A stretch of 40,724 nucleotides of DNA from Bordetella parapertussis (GCA_945911685.1 CAMEAW010000010.1:1-40724); one strand, 5' to 3'. Shown: positions 18,712 to 28,557, counted from the stretch's first letter. Notes: generated by a model not told the origin, from the sequence alone. Program-made: numbers and translations.

Positions 18712-19893
18712 CTATCGACGCACCAAATGAATCCACCCAGCCGACAGCCATTCGGTGAGCGTGTCTACAGCTTCGGGGGTGAGCTTTTGTGTGGCAGGGT
18801 CAGCGCCAGACAGTTCACGCGCATCGGCCAAAATCTTTAGGCCTGCTTCTGCAGCAACGGGCGCGACCTCTCCATTAATAAACAGGTGCTTGCCGCGATA
18901 CAACATGCGTGTGCGACGATCAAGCGCCCAGTGTGTGTAGGGCGCTTCTTGATCATCATTACCATAATCGCTATCAAACACCGCAGCCTGATTCGGTTCA
19001 GTGAGCCAACATCCTAAAAATCGCTGCGCCAGTGCGGCATTAAATTGAATCTTAGACACCGCTCGCACCGCAGCGTCAATCAAACCAGCCGGGATCTCAG
19101 CTGGATGCGCACTAGCCTGTTGCCCCGCGTCGCGATACAAAGCATCAAGCGTTGGGCCGGGTAAGGGTGGCTCGCCGTATGGCCCGCTCGCTAGCCCCGC
19201 ACGCGCCACGATCTGATCCGCGGCGGCTTCAAGCATCCCGCGCGCCAAGGCAGCTTGATCGGGCGCCCGAAAGCCAATTGAAATCGTCATGCAATCATTA
19301 TCAAGCGCCACACCATCGTGCGCCGCTTGCGGTGGCAGATACAGCATGTCACCAGGCTCTAAAACAAACTCTTCTTCTGGGATAAAGTTTTTTAATATTT
19401 TGAGCGACAAGTCTGGGATCAGCGTGAGATCGCGCTGCTGACTAATCTGCCAACGTCTACGCCCTTGACCTTGCAATAAAAACACATCGTAACTATCAAA
19501 GTGCGGGCCGACACCGCCCCCCATTGTCGCCAGACTAATCATCAAGTCATCCAGGCGTGCATCGGGCACAAAGCGAAACTGATTCATCAAGGCGCAGGCA
19601 GCATCGTCTTGGATGTCAACACTTTGCACCAACAGTGACCACTCAGGCTCAGACGCCTTTGGCAACCGAGCAAAAGGGCCGCGATCCATCTGCCATTGAC
19701 CTTTTTCGCGCCACACCAAGCGCGACTCGACATCGTCGCGGCGGCTCATTTTTTTAAGGGCTGCAGTAGAGACGGGAGGCTTGAAACCAGTAAACGCCTG
19801 TCTAATCACCAAGGGCTTGCGTTGCCAGTACGTTTTCATGAACTGGGTGGGCGTCAAACCACCAAGCAAAGCGAGAGGTTTATTTGGATTCAT
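18712..19893 (-). CDS. roxA: Ribosomal protein L16 arginine hydroxylase RoxA (YcfD family)
   Basis: Fe(II)/2-oxoglutarate oxygenase that hydroxylates an arginine of ribosomal protein L16. The JmjC/cupin core shows the iron-binding triad His131 and Asp133 in GPHFDSYD and His192 in QAAHDG, positions close to those in E. coli YcfD. YWQRKPLVIRQAF at the start, FLLQGQGRRRWQIS and LEPGDMLYLPP are typical of this branch. The 393-residue length is normal and includes the C-terminal winged-helix-like domain. It starts at ATG 19893 (MNPNKPLALLGG). It is followed by the brnTA remnant on the opposite strand, ending 24 bp from the brnA stop. mutS lies upstream on the same strand with an 84-bp gap. Confidence 0.92.
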   Translation of the reverse strand: MNPNKPLALLGGLTPTQFMKTYWQRKPLVIRQAFTGFKPPVSTAALKKMSRRDDVESRLVWREKGQWQMDRGPFARLPKASEPEWSLLVQSVDIQDDAACALMNQFRFVPDARLDDLMISLATMGGGVGPHFDSYDVFLLQGQGRRRWQISQQRDLTLIPDLSLKILKNFIPEEEFVLEPGDMLYLPPQAAHDGVALDNDCMTISIGFRAPDQAALARGMLEAAADQIVARAGLASGPYGEPPLPGPTLDALYRDAGQQASAHPAEIPAGLIDAAVRAVSKIQFNAALAQRFLGCWLTEPNQAAVFDSDYGNDDQEAPYTHWALDRRTRMLYRGKHLFINGEVAPVAAEAGLKILADARELSGADPATQKLTPEAVDTLTEWLSAGWIHLVRR

Positions 19894-19977
19894 GATGTGT
19901 AGCCTGTTCTCAGTGCGTGGTCTGCCGTTCGTATCTACGCAAGATAGGTGCGTAGCGCAAATTGAAATCGAAGCGAA

Positions 19978-22704
19978 TCAAAGCTGCAGTTTTTTAAGTT
20001 GATACAACGCCTCAAGTGCTTCGCGTGGGCTTAAAGTATCTGGGTCAAGTGAAGCTAACGCCTGTTGCAGCGCCTCTTGCGCCTCATTCATTTCAGCCGC
20101 AGCAGCGGCTTGCGCCTCAGCATCCACCACTTCACCAAACAATCCTAGCTGTGGGGTCGGTGCGCCTTGTGCTTCAAGCCTTTCAAGCTCGCGGGTGGCA
20201 TGACGAATCACCGCCTGCGGGATACCGGCGCGTTGTGCGACTTGGATCCCGTAGCTGCGGCTGGCAGGCCCGTCTTTCACTTCATGTAAAAACACAATAC
20301 CCGAGGGAGACTCAGCTGCAGCAAGATGCACGTTTGCGGTATTTGCTTGCTCGCTAGGCATTCGGGTGATTTCAAAATAATGGGTCGCAAATAACGTCAG
20401 TGCGCGGTTATGCGTGACTAAGCGCTGCGCAATCGACCAGGCCAGCGCCAAGCCATCATAGGTCGAGGTGCCGCGTCCAATCTCGTCCATCAGCACCAAA
20501 CTTTGTGCTGAACTCGAAGCCAAAATAGCAGCAGCCTCGATCATCTCCATCATGAAGGTCGAACGCCCACCGGCTAAATCATCAGCCGCGCCAATACGCG
20601 TAAAGATCCGATCAAGCGGACCAATCGCTGCGCTTTGCGCGGGCACAAAGCTGCCCACGCGCGCCAATAAAGCGATGAGCGCAACCTGTCGCATGTAGGT
20701 TGATTTACCGCCCATGTTCGGGCCGGTAATCACCAATAAAGCACGGTGCGCATTTAACGAACAACTATTCGGCGTAAAACGCTCGATCGCGCGTTCAACG
20801 ACTGGATGACGGCCTAAAGTGATCTCAATGGCCGAGTGATCTAACAGTGTTGGCGCCACCCATTGATGGTGCTGAGCGTGGTGTGCCAGTGAGACTAAGG
20901 CGTCAAGCTCAGCGCAGGCTGCGGCGCACTGCGCCAGCTGTTTCACTTGCGCAGTGAGCTGCTCAAGCAATTGCTCAAACAGCCATTTTTCACGGGCAAG
21001 CGAGCGGTCTTGGGCGGATAAGACTTTATCTTCCCAGGATTTGAGTTCGGGCGTGATGTAGCGCTCGGCGTTTTTAAGTGTCTGGCGCCGACGATAGTCA
21101 TCAGGCACTTTATCGGCTTGCGCGCGGCTGACTTCAATAAAAAACCCGTGGACCCGATTGAACTCAACACGCAAGGTCGCGATACCTGTACGCGCACGTT
21201 CGCGTGCTTCAAGCTCAAGCAAAAAGGCGCCGTTATCGGTTGAAATGGCACGCAACTCATCCAGCTCGGCATCAAAGCCTGTGGCGAGCACGCCACCATC
21301 ACGCGCTAATGCGGCGGGTTCTAAGGCGATGGCGCGCGTTAATAACTCTTGCAAGCCTTCGGGTGGAGTGAGTGCTTGTGCAAGCGCTCGCAAGCGTGGT
21401 GTGCTGTTGGTTGCATCCACTTGCGTTGCTGGAACTTCGGACGACTGCGGCAGCCCCAGTGCTGAAAGTACTTGTTGCTGCACCGCCGGCAACGCGCTTA
21501 ACGCATCCCGCAAACTGGCAAGTTCACGTGGACGTACTGATAGCAATGCGATGCGTGTCGTAATGCGTTCAAGATCGGGTAGCTTGTTGAGTTCAGCACG
21601 CAGGGCTTGCAAAAGTGGCTTCGCATGTAGCAATTCGCTACGCTGGTCGCTTGCCGTCATTAAACTGCCAATCGCCTGTTGGCGCTCAAGCACCGGCGCA
21701 TTGTCACGCAAGGGGTGATGCAACCACCTGCGCAAGAGGCGACTACCCATCGGCGTGCAGCAGTTATCCAAAATTGAAAATAAAGTGGGCGCTTCTTCAC
21801 CAGAAAGCGTACGAGTTAATTCAAGATTGCGACGCGTGGCCGGATCCATTAACACATACTGACTGGCCCGATCGGCCACCAAGGTCTGTACGTGCGATAG
21901 GGCATGTGCTTGCGTGCGCCCGGCATAGCGTAATAACGCCCCGGCTGCGCATAGCGCAGTAGGTAGGTCATCCACATCAAAGCCCGAAAGCGATTCAGTT
22001 TTAAAGTGCGTCAGCAAGTGTGCTTGCGCTTGCTCCGCTTCAAAATGCCAAGGCGGTATCTTGGTCGCAGCACAATGCAGCGTCAAATCAAGTTGGGCAT
22101 CGTCAGCCAAAATGATTTCCGCCGGATCAATGCGGTGTAGTTCAGAATCCAGCGCTTCAGCGGCGCACTCAGACAGTTTGAACTCGCCACTTGCTAAGTT
22201 CAGCCAGGCCACGCCCGCACGTTGCGCTTTATTACCTTTGCGCGGCACAAACACGGCGGCGACGCAGCGATCGGCTTTTGAGGGCAGCAAGGCTTCGTCT
22301 GTGAGCGTGCCGGGCGTGACAATGCGCACGATCTTGCGCTCGACCGGGCCTTTGCTTGCGGCGGGGTCGCCAATTTGCTCGCAGATCGCGACCGAGACAC
22401 CTTGCGCCACTAACTTGGCCAAGTATTGCTCAGCGGCGTGGTAGGGCAGGCCCGCCATCGGGATGGGTACCCCATTTGACGAGCCGCGCCGCGTCAGCGT
22501 TAAACCTAACAGCTTTGCACCGCGCTCAGCGTCTTCATAAAACATCTCATAGAAGTCGCCCATGCGATAAAGCAGCAGCAACGGCCCTGCCTCAGCTTTA
22601 AGGCGCAGGTATTGCTGCATCATGGGGGTAAGTGTAGACGTGTCTAAGCCCCCGCCTAGTGCGTCTGAAGGCTGTCTGTTGGTTTCTTGTTTTTCTGTTG
22701 TCAT
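19978..22704 (-). CDS. mutS: DNA mismatch repair protein MutS
   Basis: Recognises mismatches and starts MutL/MutH-type repair. The 908-residue protein is a little longer than E. coli MutS (853), partly through an N-terminal stretch before [13 protein letters not shown]. The mismatch-binding Phe-x-Glu motif is in [11 protein letters not shown]. The clamp and lever domains follow. The ATPase domain has Walker [16 protein letters not shown], the [21 protein letters not shown] loop and Walker [17 protein letters not shown]. The helix-turn-helix dimer region ends with [14 protein letters not shown]. The C-terminal tetramer-forming tail ([22 protein letters not shown]) is present. It is on the same strand as roxA. 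The AbiE pair sits immediately upstream, and the 157 bp between them hold no gene I can support. Confidence 0.98.
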   Translation of the reverse strand: MTTEKQETNRQPSDALGGGLDTSTLTPMMQQYLRLKAEAGPLLLLYRMGDFYEMFYEDAERGAKLLGLTLTRRGSSNGVPIPMAGLPYHAAEQYLAKLVAQGVSVAICEQIGDPAASKGPVERKIVRIVTPGTLTDEALLPSKADRCVAAVFVPRKGNKAQRAGVAWLNLASGEFKLSECAAEALDSELHRIDPAEIILADDAQLDLTLHCAATKIPPWHFEAEQAQAHLLTHFKTESLSGFDVDDLPTALCAAGALLRYAGRTQAHALSHVQTLVADRASQYVLMDPATRRNLELTRTLSGEEAPTLFSILDNCCTPMGSRLLRRWLHHPLRDNAPVLERQQAIGSLMTASDQRSELLHAKPLLQALRAELNKLPDLERITTRIALLSVRPRELASLRDALSALPAVQQQVLSALGLPQSSEVPATQVDATNSTPRLRALAQALTPPEGLQELLTRAIALEPAALARDGGVLATGFDAELDELRAISTDNGAFLLELEARERARTGIATLRVEFNRVHGFFIEVSRAQADKVPDDYRRRQTLKNAERYITPELKSWEDKVLSAQDRSLAREKWLFEQLLEQLTAQVKQLAQCAAACAELDALVSLAHHAQHHQWVAPTLLDHSAIEITLGRHPVVERAIERFTPNSCSLNAHRALLVITGPNMGGKSTYMRQVALIALLARVGSFVPAQSAAIGPLDRIFTRIGAADDLAGGRSTFMMEMIEAAAILASSSAQSLVLMDEIGRGTSTYDGLALAWSIAQRLVTHNRALTLFATHYFEITRMPSEQANTANVHLAAAESPSGIVFLHEVKDGPASRSYGIQVAQRAGIPQAVIRHATRELERLEAQGAPTPQLGLFGEVVDAEAQAAAAAEMNEAQEALQQALASLDPDTLSPREALEALYQLKKLQL

Positions 22705-22861
22705 TCAATAACTGACTGCGTTTTCGTGCAACGAATCCGTTCGTTTGTTACGCGCCAGTTTACTCCCCTTGAAACGACAATTCTTTTCGCTACAAGGGTT
22801 TGCCGCAGAAGAAAACGCCAAGTCGTTCGAGGATGGGATCGCGCGGTGATCGGGCGCCGAC

Positions 22862-23887
22862 TCAGCGATCGAGGCTCGACGCCTGCTTGCGCTTGGGGGC
22901 CAGTTTCGCCGTGGGCCCTGACCCCTTCTTGGTATAGGGCGCTGCCAGCATTTCGATTGAAGTGTTCGCCAGCGCCGTCCGCATTTGCGTGAACAGACCG
23001 CCAACTGACATCGTCAAGTAGTCGTTGTAGCCGTCGTTGGCGACAGTCTTGGCGAGGGTCGCCGAATCGATGAAGCGGCTCATCTGCGCTTTGAATTCGC
23101 GACTCTTCACGATCGCTGGAAGCTGCTTGATCGCCTGATCGAGCAGGCCGGGGTAGTTCACGACGCCGTAGTCGCCGATCTTCACGGCTACCAATCCCGG
23201 CACCAGCTGCGCGCCGCGCGTGGCCATCCATGCCAAGTCCCAGATGTCGCGGTGCCTGGTCTTCGCGGAGTCGGGGCCGACCGGCTTGCCGGCGTTGTCG
23301 AGAAGCGAGGTTGGAAATGCGAGCACTTTGTCTGCGGTGATCTCGTCGAGTGACTCCGCGTTGGCCAGCACCGTCGGCATGCCCCTGAGGAAATCGTAGT
23401 TGATGCGTAGCGGTGTCAGCTCGCGAGTGTAGGCGGGGATGTTTGCGATCTCTAACTTGATTTTTTGGCGCGGCATCGCTGGGTTCTCTGGCGCCGTCTC
23501 AATCGAGATCCACCACTTGTCTACGCGCACATGCTTGACTTCACCATCGACGCCCTTGGAAGGCTTGTTGTTCACCGTTACTTTGAGACCGAAGCGTTCA
23601 CCAATGCGCGTCTCGACGCAGTGCTTGATCCGCTCCATGCTGTCAGCTGAGAAATCGATGCCGCCGGCGAAGTCGAGATCTTCGCTGAAGCGGTCAGATC
23701 CGCGGCACAGACGCAGCGACGTGCCGCCTTGAAACACTAGATTCTTGAGCAGACCCTCCGCGTCGAGCGCCTGGAATATCTCGTAGTGCAGCAGCTCTTT
23801 CTCGACCACTGGGCGCATGGCCGACAGCGCCGAATTGGTCATGGCCAGGTCGACCAGCGCGTTGAAATCCACCTTATCCTCGCTCAT
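22862..23887 (-). CDS. abiEii: AbiEii-type nucleotidyltransferase toxin (type IV toxin-antitoxin)
   Basis: AbiEii toxins are DNA polymerase beta-like nucleotidyltransferases; characterised members modify tRNA acceptor ends and stop growth, giving abortive infection. The 341-residue product shows the fold's motifs: GGTSLR (54-59), SEDLDF (68-73, with the D-x-D metal ligands Asp70 and Asp72), the lysine motif ADKVLAFP (Lys187) and RHRDIWDLAWM (211-221). All catalytic residues are in place, so it looks functional. The ATG at 23887 overlaps the stop of abiEi in ATGA, the usual coupled order of antitoxin then toxin. The tail after residue 315 is basic. Its GC-ending codon use differs from mutS next door, consistent with horizontal gain. 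Confidence 0.92.
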   Translation of the reverse strand: MSEDKVDFNALVDLAMTNSALSAMRPVVEKELLHYEIFQALDAEGLLKNLVFQGGTSLRLCRGSDRFSEDLDFAGGIDFSADSMERIKHCVETRIGERFGLKVTVNNKPSKGVDGEVKHVRVDKWWISIETAPENPAMPRQKIKLEIANIPAYTRELTPLRINYDFLRGMPTVLANAESLDEITADKVLAFPTSLLDNAGKPVGPDSAKTRHRDIWDLAWMATRGAQLVPGLVAVKIGDYGVVNYPGLLDQAIKQLPAIVKSREFKAQMSRFIDSATLAKTVANDGYNDYLTMSVGGLFTQMRTALANTSIEMLAAPYTKKGSGPTAKLAPKRKQASSLDR

Positions 23888-24441
23888 ACCTCATCCCTTT
23901 GTTGTTCATCGTCCAGTTCTCTTTGGTCGATCATGTTGGCGTTGCGGCCCACGCGCAAAAGATCGCGGACCGCCGCTTGTTTGGTGGCGATACGCAACGG
24001 CCTGCCCTTGGCAAGTAGAGTGCGCTTGATGATCTCGACCACGCGCCGCTTGGTGTGCGTGAATTCGATCGTTCCGTAGGGGGTCTCAACCGTGCCGCTT
24101 TTTCCGGTAGTCATCACCGTCATGCGACTGACCGGAACTTGCGAGATCACTCCGTATTCTGAGAGGATTGATTCCAGGCTCACATACGACAGGCTGCCCG
24201 GCCGCAGCGCCTTGGCGATTTCTTCTGCGATCCAGCGGTTCTTGCTAGTCGCTGCCGGATTGACGTAGAGGCCCTTGGCCACGCGCTGTAACAGGTCGTC
24301 CGCGACCATACGCTGCAGAGACTTCTCCATTGCCTTCTCACCTTCCTCTGGGAAAAGCTTCTCGAGGTCGCGCCGTGCCAGGACGTAAACCCCGCGCTTG
24401 TCGAGCTCAGAGAGTTTGCGAAACAGAGCCATCTTTTTCAT
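23884..24441 (-). CDS. abiEi: AbiEi-type antitoxin / transcriptional repressor
   Basis: Partner of the AbiEii toxin; in characterised systems it represses its own operon through an N-terminal winged helix and counters the toxin without binding it. The 185-residue product starts MKKMALFRKLSELDKRG; an alternative ATG lies three codons in. The N-terminal winged-helix region runs to about residue 75 (RRDLEKLFPEEGEKAMEKSLQRMVADDLLQRVAKGLYVNP). The antitoxin domain follows: SYVSLESILSEYGVISQVP, VMTTGKSGTVETPYGTIEFTHTKR. The highly charged C-terminus (RELDDEQQRDEV) overlaps the toxin start. The upstream 110 bp are AT-rich with several inverted repeats that may be its operators. Confidence 0.9.
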   Translation of the reverse strand: MKKMALFRKLSELDKRGVYVLARRDLEKLFPEEGEKAMEKSLQRMVADDLLQRVAKGLYVNPAATSKNRWIAEEIAKALRPGSLSYVSLESILSEYGVISQVPVSRMTVMTTGKSGTVETPYGTIEFTHTKRRVVEIIKRTLLAKGRPLRIATKQAAVRDLLRVGRNANMIDQRELDDEQQRDEV

Positions 24442-24452
24442 AAGTATCTTAT
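24440..24452. repeat. Inverted repeat over the abiEi start codon
   Basis: ATAAG (24440-24444), TAT, CTTAT (24448-24452) is a perfect inverted repeat that begins inside the abiEi ATG and covers the expected ribosome-binding region on the minus strand. No good Shine-Dalgarno sequence is visible there. Confidence 0.35.
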
Positions 24453-24463
24453 AACCCGAACTT

Positions 24464-24554
24464 TATGTAGGGAAATGTTATACTTATTTTAATTTAGTTT
24501 AACTGAAAGATCAAGAACATGTTTATTTTTACCCTACATATAGATAGGGTAAAA
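24464..24554. promoter_or_regulatory. AT-rich abiE control region with candidate operators
   Basis: TATGTAGGG (24464-24472) is repeated in reverse as CCCTACATA (24532-24540). The second copy is also the left half of a 10-bp perfect inverted repeat, TTTTACCCTA-N8-TAGGGTAAAA (24527-24554). A TATAAC box on the minus strand (24477-24482) lies between the half-sites and could be the abiEi -10 element. AbiEi proteins bind paired inverted repeats in their promoters, so these are plausible operators. The 24527-24554 repeat could instead act as a terminator, because a T-run and an A-run flank it. Confidence 0.5.
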
Positions 24555-24642
24555 GCGTACTTGATTGATATCCCGGGCGCAGTCCGACTGCATTACAACT
24601 AATATAATGTGTAAGTTCACTGAAAACGAAAGGGATCACATC

Positions 24643-25635
24643 ATGGCGCTATTCAAATCTGCACGTTCTGCTGCGCTGTTAGCCTGTAGTTTGCTCGGCC
24701 CTTTGGGGATGATGTCAAGTTCGGCGCAAGCGCAAACTCCGTACCCGACCAAACCCGTACGCATCGTGGTTGGGTTTTCGGCAGGCGGTTCGACAGACGT
24801 GCTCGCCCGTATTCTCGCTAAAGATATGACCGAAGATTTGGGTCAAAGTTTTGTGGTTGAAAACAAACCTGGTGCAGGCAGCAACATCGCGGCCGAGTTA
24901 GTTGTGCGCGCAGCGCCTGATGGCTATACCTTATTCATGATGGCAGTGACCAATGCGATCAATCACACTCTGTATTCAAATTTAAAATTTGATGTCATCA
25001 AAGACTTTAGCCCCATTGGCTTGGCCGCCAAGGTGCCAAACATGCTTGTGATTAATCCCAAAGTGCCGGTCAATAGCGTTCAAGAGTTGATCGCGTATGC
25101 CAAGAAAAATCCAGGTGCGTTAAATTTTGCATCTTCGGGCGCGGGCACCTCGATCCACATGACGGGTGAGTTGTTCAAACTGACAACAAAGCTCGACATC
25201 CCGCACATCCCCTACAAAGGTAGTACGCCTGCCCTGACTGATTTAATGGGTGGGCAAGTGCAGATGATGTTTGACAACATGCCAACGGCTTGGCCTTTGG
25301 TGCAAGCAGGTAAATTGCGTGCGTTAGCGATTACCTCGCCTAAGCGTTCGCCCGCTGCGCCTGATGTCCCCACGATGCAAGAATCTGGTTTTCCGGGTTT
25401 TGACGTATCTTCGTGGTTTGGCTTGGCAGCGCCTGCAGGTACGCCCAAAGAGATCATCGCGAAGCTTAACGTCGCAATGAATAAAGTCTTGGCCAAGCCC
25501 GATGTTCAAAAGCGCTTAGACGACTTGGGTGCAACGAACGGTTCAGGTACGGTCGAACAATTTGATCAGTTTCTTAAGTCACAAACCGAGAGCTGGGGCG
25601 TGGTTGTAAAAAGCGCTGGCGCGAAGGCCGAGTAA
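24643..25635 (+). CDS. Tripartite tricarboxylate transporter (TctC/Bug family) solute receptor
   Basis: Periplasmic receptor of the Bug family, which is greatly expanded in Bordetella and relatives; it binds small carboxylates and similar ligands. The ATG at 24643 is chosen because AAAGGGA lies about ten bases upstream and a signal peptide follows (MALFKSARSAALLACSLLGP to SSAQA, mature QTPYPTKPVRIVVGFSAGGSTD). Family motifs are YPTKPVRIVVGFSAGGSTDVLARILA, VENKPGAGSNIAAELV, APDGYTL and HIPYKGSTPALTDLMGGQVQMMFD. The length of 330 residues is normal. No TctA/TctB membrane genes are adjacent, so it is an orphan receptor, as most Bug genes are. A TATAAT at 24603-24608 may be its -10 box. A strong hairpin follows the gene. 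Confidence 0.9.
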   Translation: MALFKSARSAALLACSLLGPLGMMSSSAQAQTPYPTKPVRIVVGFSAGGSTDVLARILAKDMTEDLGQSFVVENKPGAGSNIAAELVVRAAPDGYTLFMMAVTNAINHTLYSNLKFDVIKDFSPIGLAAKVPNMLVINPKVPVNSVQELIAYAKKNPGALNFASSGAGTSIHMTGELFKLTTKLDIPHIPYKGSTPALTDLMGGQVQMMFDNMPTAWPLVQAGKLRALAITSPKRSPAAPDVPTMQESGFPGFDVSSWFGLAAPAGTPKEIIAKLNVAMNKVLAKPDVQKRLDDLGATNGSGTVEQFDQFLKSQTESWGVVVKSAGAKAE

Positions 25636-25655
25636 CCACGCAGTACAGAACGTAC

Positions 25656-25676
25656 CCCAGCCTTTCAGAGGCTGGG
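25656..25676 (+). terminator. Hairpin terminator after the TctC gene
   Basis: CCCAGCCT (25656-25663), loop TTCAG, AGGCTGGG (25669-25676) is a perfect 8-bp GC-rich stem 21 bp after the stop codon. It is followed by CTAGGCTCT rather than a T-run. It may also serve the convergent cysE. Confidence 0.6.
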
Positions 25677-25771
25677 CTAGGCTCTGCAAGCGTGACTCGA
25701 GCTCAGCGACTCAGCCTTGCAGCGTGCAAGTGTCTGAGTTCGTCACGAAGCCTGGCTTGCAGTCGAGCGCT

Positions 25772-26740
25772 TTACTCGTCAACAAGTTTATTTAAACGCT
25801 GAGCATCAAGCGGTACATTTTGCCCGTTGACGTGCGAGCCCATCGCTTCAATCGTTTGGCAAAGTTGCGCGATACGGGCATCTTGTGCCGCGGCATGGTT
25901 GATGAGTTCATGCAACACTTTCACTAACGGATCACCGGCCCCGGGATCAACCGCGTAAGCGGTGAACCCTGCAGCGTCGCTTGCCGAGTCACTTGACGCG
26001 GCCGAGCTTGAGGCAGGTGCACCCTTGTCGAGCAAGGCTTTCAGTGGGGCAGCATCCCAACCCGCATCGCAGGGGGATAGCGGGGTTGAAGTGCTGTGAG
26101 GCGTGTTCGCAGCCTCAGTTGTATGCGGTGTTGCCTGAGCGCTTAATGTTGCCGCAACAGTGCTTGTGGCCTGTGCAGGCTGTGCGTCTTTAACGTTGCT
26201 CGTTGTGGCTTCAGGTGAATCGTGTTTAGCTTCAATCAAACGCGCCGGGTTGCCTACTGCAGTTGCGCCGGCTGGTACCGGCTTGACGACCACTGCGTTC
26301 GATCCAATGCGCGCGCCGTCGCCAACAGTGAACCCACCCAGCACTTGTGCGCCCGCACCCACCACAACCCCCTTACCCAGAGTTGGATGACGCTTGGCGC
26401 CTTTGTAGAGCCGAGTCCCACCTAAGGTGACGCCCTGATAGATGGTGCAGTCGTCGCCGATCTCGGCGGTCTCGCCAATCACCACGCCAAACCCATGATC
26501 AATAAAGACGCGGCGGCCGATGGTGGCGCCCGGGTGAATTTCGATGCCCGTCAGGATCCGACCCAAGTGCGAAATAAAGCGCCCCAGCCAAAACCATTGC
26601 GCCACCCAAAGCCGGTGCGCAATACCATGCACCACTATTGCATGAAAGCCTGGATAACACGTGATGACCTCGAGCTTGCTGCGCGCAGCGGGGTCACGTT
26701 CAAGGATACAGGCGATATTTTCGCGAAGTTTGTTCAGCAT
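25772..26740 (-). CDS. cysE: Serine O-acetyltransferase CysE, with C-terminal extension
   Basis: Makes O-acetylserine, the first step of cysteine synthesis. The catalytic part ends near residue 172: a short N-terminal helical region ([25 protein letters not shown]), then the hexapeptide beta-helix with [60 protein letters not shown] and [19 protein letters not shown]. The catalytic histidine/aspartate segment FIDHGFG is intact. Residues 173-322 are extra: an Ala/Thr/Ser-rich disordered stretch, then a helical segment with [32 protein letters not shown] recall similar tails in Bordetella CysE. In standard CysE the C-terminal tail binds cysteine synthase and takes part in cysteine feedback, so the extension may alter both. 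It is on the same strand as trmJ, 38 bp downstream. Confidence 0.93.
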   Translation of the reverse strand: MLNKLRENIACILERDPAARSKLEVITCYPGFHAIVVHGIAHRLWVAQWFWLGRFISHLGRILTGIEIHPGATIGRRVFIDHGFGVVIGETAEIGDDCTIYQGVTLGGTRLYKGAKRHPTLGKGVVVGAGAQVLGGFTVGDGARIGSNAVVVKPVPAGATAVGNPARLIEAKHDSPEATTSNVKDAQPAQATSTVAATLSAQATPHTTEAANTPHSTSTPLSPCDAGWDAAPLKALLDKGAPASSSAASSDSASDAAGFTAYAVDPGAGDPLVKVLHELINHAAAQDARIAQLCQTIEAMGSHVNGQNVPLDAQRLNKLVDE

Positions 26741-26778
26741 AGCGGCGATGGTAGACCAAAGATGACTTCGGGCGGATA

Positions 26779-27639
26779 TTAACCGGATGATGAAGGCGGT
26801 TTAGTGCGGCGCGCGGTCGTGACCATTGCGGTGCATACGCCTCGCCACATATCAACCTCGTCGACGGTGAGGCCGTTACGATTAAAAAAATGCTGCATAC
26901 GTGGCATTAGTTTTTTGGGATGAGCCGGATTTAAGAATTCAACCGCCGTTAGGGCCTGTTGCCAGTGCACCAGCAAAGCTTGCAGCGCTTGGCTACTGGC
27001 AGGGCGACTGCCTGAGGGTTGAGACGGCTCAGGCAAGGCGTTGATATCTAACGCGTTATTAGGATTGGCTGCGAGCGCCATGGCTGCTGCCCGGCTGAGT
27101 GGCGACACAGACTGACCCGCCTCAAGGCCGAGCAAAGCGTAGCGCAACTCAAAAGCACCTAGCTGCAGAGCCTGCGCAACGTTTAGCGAGCTGTACAAAG
27201 GATTGGCAGGGATCGTGCAGGCCCGATGGCACAGGCTCACCTGCTCGTTAGTGAGGCCCGAGCGCTCCGTGCCGACTACGAGGGCGACGCGGCCTTGTGG
27301 ATGCTCGCGTAGATGATCTCGCGCCATCTGAGCAGCCTGGCGGATGTCACACACTGGAGGCCCCAGGTCGCGGGCACGGGCAGTGAGAGCAAAGGATAAG
27401 GTGACTGGCTCAAGCGCTTGGCTAAGCGTAGCGTACGTTTGGGTGCGCTCAAGTACATCTGAGGCGCCGCTTGCCAACGCTTTCGCATCAGCCTCAAGCG
27501 TCATATTGGGCAGTTTTGGGGCAACCAACACGAGTTCGTCAAAGCCCATTGTCTTGATTGCACGAGCCGCCGAACCGACGTTTCCGGGGTGGCTGGGCTC
27601 GGTCATGATGAAGCGAACGCGAGAAAAATCCAGAGTCAT
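26779..27639 (-). CDS. trmJ: tRNA (cytidine/uridine-32-2'-O)-methyltransferase TrmJ
   Basis: SPOUT-class enzyme that methylates the ribose of nucleotide 32 in the tRNA anticodon loop. The 286-residue protein has the N-terminal motif [33 protein letters not shown] and the SAM-binding knot motifs [17 protein letters not shown] and [29 protein letters not shown]-terminal helical tail ([29 protein letters not shown]) is shared with TrmJ rather than TrmL. It starts at ATG 27639 ([10 protein letters not shown]), which is divergent from suhB with only 39 bp between start codons, so the two genes share a compact promoter region. Confidence 0.95.
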   Translation of the reverse strand: MTLDFSRVRFIMTEPSHPGNVGSAARAIKTMGFDELVLVAPKLPNMTLEADAKALASGASDVLERTQTYATLSQALEPVTLSFALTARARDLGPPVCDIRQAAQMARDHLREHPQGRVALVVGTERSGLTNEQVSLCHRACTIPANPLYSSLNVAQALQLGAFELRYALLGLEAGQSVSPLSRAAAMALAANPNNALDINALPEPSQPSGSRPASSQALQALLVHWQQALTAVEFLNPAHPKKLMPRMQHFFNRNGLTVDEVDMWRGVCTAMVTTARRTKPPSSSG

Positions 27640-27678
27640 CTAAAATCCCTGTTTAGCCTATTTAATAAAGCACCCTTT

Positions 27679-28467
27679 ATGCACCCGATGCTTAATACCG
27701 CCATCAAGGCGGCCCGGCGCGCCGGCACCATCATTAACCGCGCAAGCCTCGACTTAGATCGCCTTCAAGTTGCCCGTAAAGGGCCACGCGATTATGTCAC
27801 GGAAGTCGATCGTCTCGCCGAAGACGAGATTATCAGCCTTTTAAGTACGGCTTATCCAGATCACACCTTTTTAGCTGAAGAGTCTGGTCAGCATGGCAAC
27901 ACGCCCGAAGGCGAGCTTGCTGAAAACGAATGGGTGATTGATCCCATTGATGGCACCACCAATTTCATTCATGGGTTTCCGAACTACGCGATTTCAATTG
28001 CGTTGCGTCAACGCGGGCAAGTGATGCATGCTGTCATTTACGATCCCTCGCGCAACGAAATGTTTACGGCGAGTCGTGGCGGTGGCGCATTTTTAAATGA
28101 CCGCCGCATGCGTGTCACGGCACAAACTAAATTTCATGATGCTTTACTTGGCGCGCGCTGGCCGGGTTCAGTGGGGCCCGATGACTTATCGGCGCCGCGC
28201 TATCTTGAAATGGCACGCGGGTGTGCAGGCGTACGGCGTACGGGTTCGGCTGTGCTGGATATGGCTTACGTTGCAGTCGGCAGGCTCGATGGCTTTTGTG
28301 GGATCGGGTTAAAACAGTGGGATATGGCTGCGGCAAGCTTAATGGTGCTCGAGGCGGGTGGGCTGGTGTCTGACTTAGAGGGCGAGCAAACTTGGATGGA
28401 ATCTGGCAATGTGCTGGCTGCAACGCCTAAGATTTTTACGCAGATGCTAGGGTTTGTTAAAGTTTGA
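27679..28467 (+). CDS. suhB: Inositol-1-monophosphatase family protein SuhB
   Basis: Mg2+-dependent phosphatase; in E. coli SuhB also joins the NusA/NusB antitermination complex at rRNA operons. The ATG at 27679 gives MHPMLNTAIKAARRAGTIINRASLDLD, the standard start, and 262 residues; the open frame to 27589 runs back into trmJ and is not needed. Metal and substrate motifs are DYVTEVDRLAEDEI, FLAEESG, the signature WVIDPIDGTTNFIHGFP and the C-terminal GLKQWDMAAASLMVLEAGG. All catalytic acids are present. It is divergent from trmJ and followed by a 257-bp gap before the TerC-type gene. Confidence 0.96.
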   Translation: MHPMLNTAIKAARRAGTIINRASLDLDRLQVARKGPRDYVTEVDRLAEDEIISLLSTAYPDHTFLAEESGQHGNTPEGELAENEWVIDPIDGTTNFIHGFPNYAISIALRQRGQVMHAVIYDPSRNEMFTASRGGGAFLNDRRMRVTAQTKFHDALLGARWPGSVGPDDLSAPRYLEMARGCAGVRRTGSAVLDMAYVAVGRLDGFCGIGLKQWDMAAASLMVLEAGGLVSDLEGEQTWMESGNVLAATPKIFTQMLGFVKV

Positions 28468-28557
28468 TTTTGACGCGCGCCAAGCCTTACATTCTGGGTG
28501 AGGGCGTTGTCAACGCAATAGTGACTCCTTACTGAATGCTTCACAAATTGAACGGCT

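Noticed and set aside
22705..22861. Small gene or attachment site between mutS and abiEii.
   Set aside because: Open frames there are extensions antisense or out of frame to abiEii. I saw no direct repeat matching the right side of the AbiE insert.
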